Below, one piece after another: positions 58,925 to 64,000 of a stretch of DNA of 64,000 nucleotides (its first letter is position 1; each line of letters opens with the position of its first letter). The position numbers and the translations under genes were made by a program. The notes below the pieces were generated by a model, which did no database searches, had not been told where the DNA came from, and saw only the letters and a program-made list of their open reading frames with translations. Source of the DNA: CAWCKS01 sp963763485 (lineage in GTDB: Bacteria > Pseudomonadota > Alphaproteobacteria > Rhizobiales > Xanthobacteraceae). Location of the stretch: NCBI GenBank assembly GCA_963763485.1, contig CAVXOW010000008.1, positions 620,001 through 684,000 on the forward strand, in the 5' to 3' direction.

Positions 58925-59965
58925 TCACACCGCCTTCTGTTTCCGTTCGATCGGCGTGACGTTGAAGACGCGCACGCGGCCGAGCCGCAAGACCTCAACC
59001 TCGACGGCGCGGTTGATGCGGTCGCGATCAAGCAGCCGGATCAGATCGTCGACACCGGAAATCGGCTTGCCGTCGAGCTGTACCACGATGTCGCCCGACA
59101 ACAGCCCGGCACGGCTCGCCGGACCGTCCTGCTCCAGCCCGATCAACAGCGCGCCCATCCGGTTGTCGATGCCGGCGACGACGGCGTGGCGCCGAGGCAC
59201 CGGCACAGTCTGCGCGGAAACGCCGATATAGGCGCGCCGCACGTAGCCATGGCGGACGATTTCGGCCAGCACGAACTGCGCAGTGTTGCTCGCGACCGCA
59301 AAGCAAATGTTCTGCGCGCCCATGATGACGGCGGTATTGACCCCGATCACCTCGCCGCGCGAAGACACCAGCGGGCCGCCGGAATTGCCGGGATTGAGCG
59401 CAGCGTCGGTCTGGATCACGTCCTCGATCATGCGGCCTGAGACGGCGCGGATCGAACGTCCGAGCGCCGAGACCACGCCGGCGGTGACGGTGAACTCGAA
59501 GCCGAGCGGATTGCCGATCGCGACCACGAGCTGGCCGCGGCGCAACAGCTTGGAATCGCCAAGCGTCGCCGCCGGAAGCTTGCCGTCGGTGTCGGCGCGC
59601 ACCAGCGCAAGATCGGTGTCGGGATCGACGCCGAGCACACGCGCATCTGTAACGAACCCTTCCGAGTTGGACAGGCGAATTTCGCGTGCCGACCCGACAA
59701 CGTGGTTATTGGTGAGCACGAGGCCATCGGGCGAGATCACGATGCCGGAGCCGACGCCGCCCTGAGCGCCGTGCTGGCTGCCGTTGCCGGCGCGCCCGCG
59801 GGTGTCGACCCGCACCACGGCGGGGCCGACCTTGTCGGAGACTGCGATGACCGCACTGGAGTAGGCATCGAGCAGCGCCGTGTCGTTGACCGGCGATGCA
59901 GGCGATGTGTCGTTGTCCGCCGCCGGCAAATCTGCCGCGGCGATGGTTCTGGTGAAATCAAGCAT
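58925..59965 (-). CDS. HtrA/DegP-like serine protease with one PDZ domain, no signal peptide
   Basis: A 346-residue trypsin-like protease. Catalytic triad: His in LVLTNNHVVGSA, Asp in VDPDTDLALVRAD, Ser in ALNPGNSGGPLVS. A single PDZ domain follows (LIGLEQDGPASRAGLLSGDIVVQLDG). The N-terminus (MLDFTRTIAAADLPAADNDT) has no hydrophobic segment, so it is predicted to stay in the cytoplasm, unlike periplasmic DegP. Convergent with the preceding secreted-protein gene. Confidence 0.9.
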   Translation of the reverse strand: MLDFTRTIAAADLPAADNDTSPASPVNDTALLDAYSSAVIAVSDKVGPAVVRVDTRGRAGNGSQHGAQGGVGSGIVISPDGLVLTNNHVVGSAREIRLSNSEGFVTDARVLGVDPDTDLALVRADTDGKLPAATLGDSKLLRRGQLVVAIGNPLGFEFTVTAGVVSALGRSIRAVSGRMIEDVIQTDAALNPGNSGGPLVSSRGEVIGVNTAVIMGAQNICFAVASNTAQFVLAEIVRHGYVRRAYIGVSAQTVPVPRRHAVVAGIDNRMGALLIGLEQDGPASRAGLLSGDIVVQLDGKPISGVDDLIRLLDRDRINRAVEVEVLRLGRVRVFNVTPIERKQKAV

Positions 59966-60117
59966 GATTCTGTTCCTTCAGGACGGGTTAGGTAGGTACC
60001 CGAGTTAGCTGGCGGTAGGGGCGTGCCCCGGCCCCGCGCGACCCCTGCGCATGGGCGCGATGCGCGCGTGCGGCGTTCCCAGCCCTTGCGGGTGCGGGCT
60101 AGGATGCCTCTCAAGCT

Positions 60118-60166
60118 GCGCATGTCCTTTTCGGAAAACCGGCATCCACTTTTCCGGGACATGCGC
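60118..60166. repeat. Short palindromic repeat
   Basis: Arms GCGCATGTCC (60118-60127) and GGACATGCGC (60157-60166) flank TTTTCGGAAAA-type inner symmetry. It resembles a ~50-bp dispersed palindrome frequent in alphaproteobacterial genomes. Located 35 bp before the hydrolase start; the rest of 59966-60200 shows nothing else recognisable. Confidence 0.6.
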
Positions 60167-60200
60167 CAACCAGCAACAAACCACCAGGGAGCGAAGCACC

Positions 60201-60965
60201 ATGCCCAAGCTGAACCGCAACGGGGTCAACATCTACTACGAGGTCCATGGCACGGGGCCGGTGATCCTGCTGACCCACGGCTATTCGGCCACCGCACAGA
60301 TGTGGAAGGGCCAAATCGAGCCGCTCACCAAGAAGCATACGCTGGTCACCTGGGACATGCGCGGCCACGGCCAGAGCGACTATCCCGCTGACCAGTCGGC
60401 CTACAGCGAAGAAGCTACCGTCGGCGACATGGCGGCGATCCTCGATGCGGTGGGCGCGAAGAAGGCGATCGTCGGCGGGCTGTCGCTTGGCGGCTACATG
60501 TCGCTCGCGTTCTATCGCGTGCATCCGGAGCGGGTGAACGCCCTGCTGATCATCGACACCGGGCCCGGCTTCAAGAAGGACGACGCCCGCGAAGTCTGGA
60601 ACAAGCGCGCGGGCGAAACCGGCGACCGCTACGACAAGGAGGGCCTTGCCGTGCTGAAGTCCGGCAGCGCCGAGCGCGCCTATGCCGTGCACCGCTCGGC
60701 CGACGGGCTGGCCCGCGCCGCGCGCGGCATGCTGGCGCAGAAGAATTCGGCGGTGATCGAGTCGCTGCCCAACATCAAGGTGCCGTCGATCGTAATCGTC
60801 GGCTCCAACGACACGCCGTTCCTTGCCGCCTCCGACTACATGGCCGCGAAGATTCCGGGCTGCAAGAAGGCGGTGATCCCCGATGCCGGCCACGCCGCCA
60901 ATATCGACCAGCCGAAGGCATTCAACGAGGCGGTGCTGGGATTTATCGGCGGGCTTGCCGGGTAA
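60201..60965 (+). CDS. Alpha/beta hydrolase
   Basis: A 254-residue hydrolase with the oxyanion segment LLTHGYSATAQMW, WDMRGHGQSDYP, the nucleophile elbow GGLSLGGYMS (Ser), an acid region IVGSNDTPF and the catalytic His in PDAGHAANIDQP. The fold and length match 3-oxoadipate enol-lactonase-like or haloperoxidase-like enzymes; the substrate is unknown. CAGGGAG precedes the ATG. Confidence 0.92.
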   Translation: MPKLNRNGVNIYYEVHGTGPVILLTHGYSATAQMWKGQIEPLTKKHTLVTWDMRGHGQSDYPADQSAYSEEATVGDMAAILDAVGAKKAIVGGLSLGGYMSLAFYRVHPERVNALLIIDTGPGFKKDDAREVWNKRAGETGDRYDKEGLAVLKSGSAERAYAVHRSADGLARAARGMLAQKNSAVIESLPNIKVPSIVIVGSNDTPFLAASDYMAAKIPGCKKAVIPDAGHAANIDQPKAFNEAVLGFIGGLAG

Positions 60966-60980
60966 GTTACACGCCTGGCT

Positions 60981-61080
60981 CCTCATCCTGAGGAGCGACG
61001 CGAGAGCGTCGCGTCTCGAAGGATCAGGCCCCTGCGGCCTCATGGTTCGAGACGGAGCTTCGCTCCTCCTCACCATGAGG
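60981..61080. repeat. Intergenic repeat (family C, copy 2)
   Basis: Starts CCTCATCCTGAGGAGCGACG and ends CTCCTCACCATGAGG, with CATGGTTCGAGACGG inside; a shorter version of the element at 5458-5608. It fills the gap between the hydrolase and the repair genes. Confidence 0.75.
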
Positions 61081-61156
61081 ATAGAGGGCGCGGCGTGTGC
61101 AACAACACCTGTTGACCGTGTCCGAAAACGGCGAGTGGGGGGCGCCGTTTTCTGGC

Positions 61157-62386
61157 ATGATCGGCGTCATGAGTCCTGCCCTCGATCTCGACCATGACGC
61201 CTGCTACCGCGCGATCGCCTCGCGCGACGCACGCTTCGATGGCCGGCTGTTCATCGGCGTCAAAACCACCGGCATCTACTGCCGGCCAATCTGCCCGGCG
61301 CGAACGCCGAAGCAAACGAGCTGCTTGTTCTTCGCAACCGCCGCTGCGGCGCAGGAAGCGGGCTTCCGATCCTGCCTGCGCTGCCGTCCTGAATGCTCGC
61401 CGGAACTCGCGATCTGGCGTGGCACGTCGAACACGGTGTCGCGCGGGCTGGCGCTGATCGCGGACGGGGCACTCGATGGCGAGGAGGCGTCGGTCGATGC
61501 GCTCGCCGAGCGGCTCGGGGTCGGCGAACGGCAGCTGCGGCGGCTGTTCCAGCAGCATATTGGCGCCTCCCCGATCACCGTGGCGCAAACCCGCCGCGTG
61601 CTGTTTGCCAAGCAGTTGATCGCGGAGACGGCGATGCCACTGTCGCAGGTCGCGCTCGCGGCCGGCTTCGGCTCGATCCGTCGCTTCAACGCCGTGTTCC
61701 AGAAGCTTTATCGGCGACCGCCGAGCCAGTTTCGCCGCGGCGGCAGCGAGACCGGATCCGCCCTCACACTCAGCTTGCCGTTCGCACCGCCGTATGACTG
61801 GCCGGAGATGCTGGCTGAACTGGCAGCGCGGGGCGATCGCGTCGACGATGGCGCATGGCGTCGCAGCTTCGCGATCGGACGGGTCCGTGGCGAGGTCGAG
61901 GTGCGCCTGCATCCGACCCAGGCTTCGGCGCTGGCGGCGACCATCCGCTTCCCCGACGTCGCAGCGCTGCCGCAGATCGTACGCCGCATCCGCCGCGTGT
62001 TCGATCTCTCCGCCGATCCTTTGGTGATCGGCGCGCAACTCGCTGACGATGCGCTGCTGGCGCCTCTGGTCCGCAAGCGGCCCGGTTTGCGCGTCCCCGG
62101 TGCGTGGGAGGACTCGCAGCAGGCGCGATCTGCGATCGACGCGACCGGTGCGCACGATGCGTTCAGCGCGTCCGACCCCAGGCTCATCGGGGCGATCGCC
62201 GAGTCGACCGGAAAGAAACTCTCGCCATGTGAGCTCGCGAGGCGAGCCGAACGGTGGCGGCCGTGGCGCGCCTACGCTGCCGCGCATCTGCTGCTGGCGT
62301 CGCCCCCACGCGCCGTGGCGCGGCGTCGCCGTCGTCTCGCATCTCGATCCCTCCCACTCGAAGGCGAACCCGCCCATGCGCGCTGA
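61157..62386 (+). CDS. Ada-AlkA fusion (alkylation repair) with a truncated glycosylase domain
   Basis: About 409 residues. The Ada N-terminal domain has the acceptor/zinc cysteines (GIYCRPICPAR and RSCLRCRPEC), followed by an AraC-type HTH (LAERLGVGERQLRRLFQQHI) and an AlkA N-terminal domain (TLSLPFAPPYDWPEML). The HhH-GPD part is abnormal: after RVPGAWED the helix-hairpin-helix core (normally ~90 residues including an LPGIGPWTA-type motif) is absent, and sequence resumes in frame at DAFSASD and RRAERWRPWRAYAAAHLL. Regulation and methylphosphotriester sensing may persist while glycosylase activity is probably lost. The ATG at 61169 is an alternative start. Confidence 0.85.
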   Translation: MIGVMSPALDLDHDACYRAIASRDARFDGRLFIGVKTTGIYCRPICPARTPKQTSCLFFATAAAAQEAGFRSCLRCRPECSPELAIWRGTSNTVSRGLALIADGALDGEEASVDALAERLGVGERQLRRLFQQHIGASPITVAQTRRVLFAKQLIAETAMPLSQVALAAGFGSIRRFNAVFQKLYRRPPSQFRRGGSETGSALTLSLPFAPPYDWPEMLAELAARGDRVDDGAWRRSFAIGRVRGEVEVRLHPTQASALAATIRFPDVAALPQIVRRIRRVFDLSADPLVIGAQLADDALLAPLVRKRPGLRVPGAWEDSQQARSAIDATGAHDAFSASDPRLIGAIAESTGKKLSPCELARRAERWRPWRAYAAAHLLLASPPRAVARRRRRLASRSLPLEGEPAHAR

Positions 62387-62954
62387 CGGACATGTCCTGA
62401 CCTTCATCATGGACCGCGTGCCGACGCCGATCGGCGACATGCTGGTCGTGGTCGATCGCGACGGTAACTTGCGCGGCGCCGACTTCTTCGATCACGAGGA
62501 ACGGATGCGCACCTTGCTGCGCCAACAATACGCGCGCGAGGGTACTGTGGCGATCGTGGAGGGGCCTGCGCCAAAGGCGATCCGCGCCGCGATCGAGGCT
62601 TATTTCGATGGCGACCTCACAGCGATCGACAAGATACCGGTCAAGACCGGCGGCACGCCGTTCCAGCGCGACGTCTGGCGTCTCTTGCGTTTGATCCCGG
62701 CCGGCAAGACCACGACCTATGGCAAGCTCGCGGCGCGGCTCGGGGTGCCCAATGCGGCGCGCGCCGTCGGCATGGCCAATGGCGCCAACCCGATCGGCGT
62801 CATTGTGCCCTGCCACCGCGTGATCGGCTCGGACTTAAGCCTCACCGGTTATGGCGGGGGCCTGCCGCGCAAGCAGTGGCTCCTGACCCACGAAGGCGCG
62901 GCGTTTCGGTCGCTCGCGACGAACCCGGAGCCGATGCGGTTGCCGGGGATTTAG
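62376..62954 (+). CDS. ogt: Methylated-DNA--protein-cysteine methyltransferase (Ogt/MGMT)
   Basis: A 192-residue suicide repair protein with the active-site motif IVPCHRVIGSD, the helix-turn-helix KTTTYGKLAARLGVPNAARAVGMANGANP and LTGYGGGLPRKQWLL. It removes O6-alkyl groups from guanine. The ATG at 62376 overlaps the end of the Ada-AlkA gene by 11 bases, so the two form a coupled adaptive-response unit. Confidence 0.94.
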   Translation: MRADGHVLTFIMDRVPTPIGDMLVVVDRDGNLRGADFFDHEERMRTLLRQQYAREGTVAIVEGPAPKAIRAAIEAYFDGDLTAIDKIPVKTGGTPFQRDVWRLLRLIPAGKTTTYGKLAARLGVPNAARAVGMANGANPIGVIVPCHRVIGSDLSLTGYGGGLPRKQWLLTHEGAAFRSLATNPEPMRLPGI

Positions 62955-62975
62955 CGGTCTGCAGCCGAGCGCTTC

Positions 62976-63560
62976 TCACAAGCCGAGGCCACTGAGCAGC
63001 GATTCGATCTGTTGCTCCATCTCGGCTCGCTTGTGCAGCACGCGCACGACGCGGAAGAAGCCCTGCAGATAGGTGATGATGACGTCGGCAACGACCCCTG
63101 GGTCGAACCGCACCGGCAACTCGCCCGCAGCTTTGGCGTCATCAAGACGGCGAATAAGGATCTGTCGGAGCGTTTCCATCTCGGCGACGACATATTCCTT
63201 GAGGTCACGCGTGCTCAGCACGTCGCTGGAAAGGCTCCCGGCCATCAGGCACACATTGGGAATCCGTGGATCGTCGAGGTCGTCAAGGATCGCGGCAAAG
63301 TAACGCCGCACCGCCTGCTTCGCTGTCGGCGCAGTGCCGAACGCCGCGAACCGCCGCGCGGTGACGGTCGCATGATAACGCTTGAGGCAGAGCAGATAGA
63401 GGTGCTTCTTGCTTTTGAAGCTGTTGTAGAACGAGCCCTCCCCGATCTTCATGACCTTCAGCAGATCGCGCAGCGACGCGTTCGAGTAACCCTTGGCCCA
63501 GAACAGGCGGACCGCCTGATCGACGGCCTTCTCGGGATCGAACTGTTTCTTGCCGGGCAT
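62976..63560 (-). CDS. TetR/AcrR-family transcriptional regulator
   Basis: A 194-residue regulator with an N-terminal HTH (FDPEKAVDQAVRLFWAKGYS; LRDLLKVMKIGEGSFYNSFKSK) and a C-terminal helical domain with a conserved-looking CLMAGSLSSDVL segment, typical of the TetR_C_16-like group that controls neighbouring oxidoreductases. Divergent from the NmrA-like gene, its probable target. Confidence 0.9.
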   Translation of the reverse strand: MPGKKQFDPEKAVDQAVRLFWAKGYSNASLRDLLKVMKIGEGSFYNSFKSKKHLYLLCLKRYHATVTARRFAAFGTAPTAKQAVRRYFAAILDDLDDPRIPNVCLMAGSLSSDVLSTRDLKEYVVAEMETLRQILIRRLDDAKAAGELPVRFDPGVVADVIITYLQGFFRVVRVLHKRAEMEQQIESLLSGLGL

Positions 63561-63638
63561 GTCAGCACCTTAGCTCAAATTTCATTGATCGGCGCAACCG
63601 TCGCGTCGGCTTGACGTCGGATCGCCCTTCGGCTTATC

Positions 63639-63656
63639 TTGTATCGAACGCTACAA
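63639..63656. promoter_or_regulatory. Candidate TetR operator
   Basis: TTGTATCGAACGCTACAA is an imperfect palindrome (TTGTA and TACAA arms, 14 of 18 positions symmetric) 22 bp before the NmrA-like start and in the divergent region of the TetR gene. The position suits repression of the plus-strand gene. Confidence 0.5.
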
Positions 63657-63678
63657 TTTGACGGGCGCGAGGAACGAT

Positions 63679-64000
63679 ATGGCCAAGCCACGTATTCTGG
63701 TAACCGGCGCGACTGGCAAGACTGGAACGCCAACCATCCATCAGTTGCTCGAAAAAGGCTTTCTGGTTCGCGCCCTCGTGCACAACGATGACAACCGCGG
63801 CGCGGCACTGGCCAAGGCCGGCGCCGAGATTTGCGTGGGTTCGCTGGAGGACCCGCTTGATCTCGAGGCTGCGATGCGCGGGGTCCAGCGGGCCTATTTC
63901 TGCCCGCCGCTGGAGCCCGGCACACTCCGGCGCGCAACACTATTCGCGGTCGCCGCGCAGGAGGCGCGCCTGGAAACCGTGGTGGTCCTGAGCCAGTGGC
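63679..64000 (+). CDS. NmrA-like/atypical SDR NAD(P)-binding protein (partial)
   Basis: The first 107 residues are visible before the window ends. A nucleotide-binding turn TGATGKTGTPTIHQLLEKG near residue 10 and RALVHNDDNRG mark the NmrA/quinone-reductase-2-like group of short-chain dehydrogenase relatives. CGAGGAACG precedes the ATG. Divergent from the TetR regulator with a palindrome between them. Confidence 0.87.
   Translation, partial: MAKPRILVTGATGKTGTPTIHQLLEKGFLVRALVHNDDNRGAALAKAGAEICVGSLEDPLDLEAAMRGVQRAYFCPPLEPGTLRRATLFAVAAQEARLETVVVLSQW

Overview
The window reads as a chromosomal segment of a high-GC alphaproteobacterium, most likely Bradyrhizobium or a close relative in the Nitrobacteraceae. 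The signs are the fixNOQP-fixGHIS-hemN block, a soluble two-PAS FixL with FixJ, a CRP/FNR-type FixK, PHB synthase, and several intergenic palindromic repeat families. These assignments rest on protein motifs and gene order; no database search was run.

Layout. 0-11 kb is ordinary metabolic and surface DNA: two luciferase-like flavin oxidoreductases (one cut by the window edge), a secreted PQQ-type sugar dehydrogenase, an arylsulfatase, small membrane or secreted proteins, a large RTX protein built from three ~264-residue units, and 3-hydroxybutyryl-CoA dehydrogenase. 11.6-44.2 kb is a low-oxygen island: hemN, fixSIHG, fixPQON, a voltage/cyclic-nucleotide-gated channel, a 37-residue membrane protein, a small cytochrome c, a degenerate receiver protein, fixJ, fixL, a universal stress protein, a broken second FixL-like kinase, tRNA-Arg, an ABC uptake operon with a TetR regulator, an unknown protein with a CBS protein, fixK, a phosphotransferase/P-loop fusion, phaC, an alcohol dehydrogenase, another CBS protein, an acyl-CoA synthetase/acetyltransferase fusion, and an ElaB-like/holin-X-like pair. 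44.2-64 kb holds an Mla-type lipid transporter, two solute-binding proteins, an enoyl-CoA hydratase, a seven-GAF kinase with a receiver and a nucleotide cyclase, an acyl-CoA ligase, an HtrA-like protease, an alpha/beta hydrolase, alkylation-repair genes (Ada-AlkA fusion and Ogt), a TetR regulator and the start of an NmrA-like gene.

How it works together. Nine intergenic 14-bp sites match TTGA-N6-TCAA (the FixK/FNR box), and each lies with its centre about 61-71 bp upstream of a start codon. FixL/FixJ (24-26 kb) would switch on fixK (34.4 kb), and FixK would then act on the cbb3 oxidase and its assembly genes as well as on the channel, the small membrane protein, the cytochrome, the stress protein, an unknown protein with a CBS protein, the alcohol dehydrogenase and the ElaB-like/holin-X pair. 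The uncharacterised members of this set are the most interesting part of the window.

Caution. Five genes are interrupted by eight frame lesions. Every one is a single extra base, usually in a run of two or three, and removing it restores family-like protein sequence. Residual assembly error is therefore a serious alternative to true pseudogenes. One of the five, the second FixL-like gene, also has an in-frame stop.
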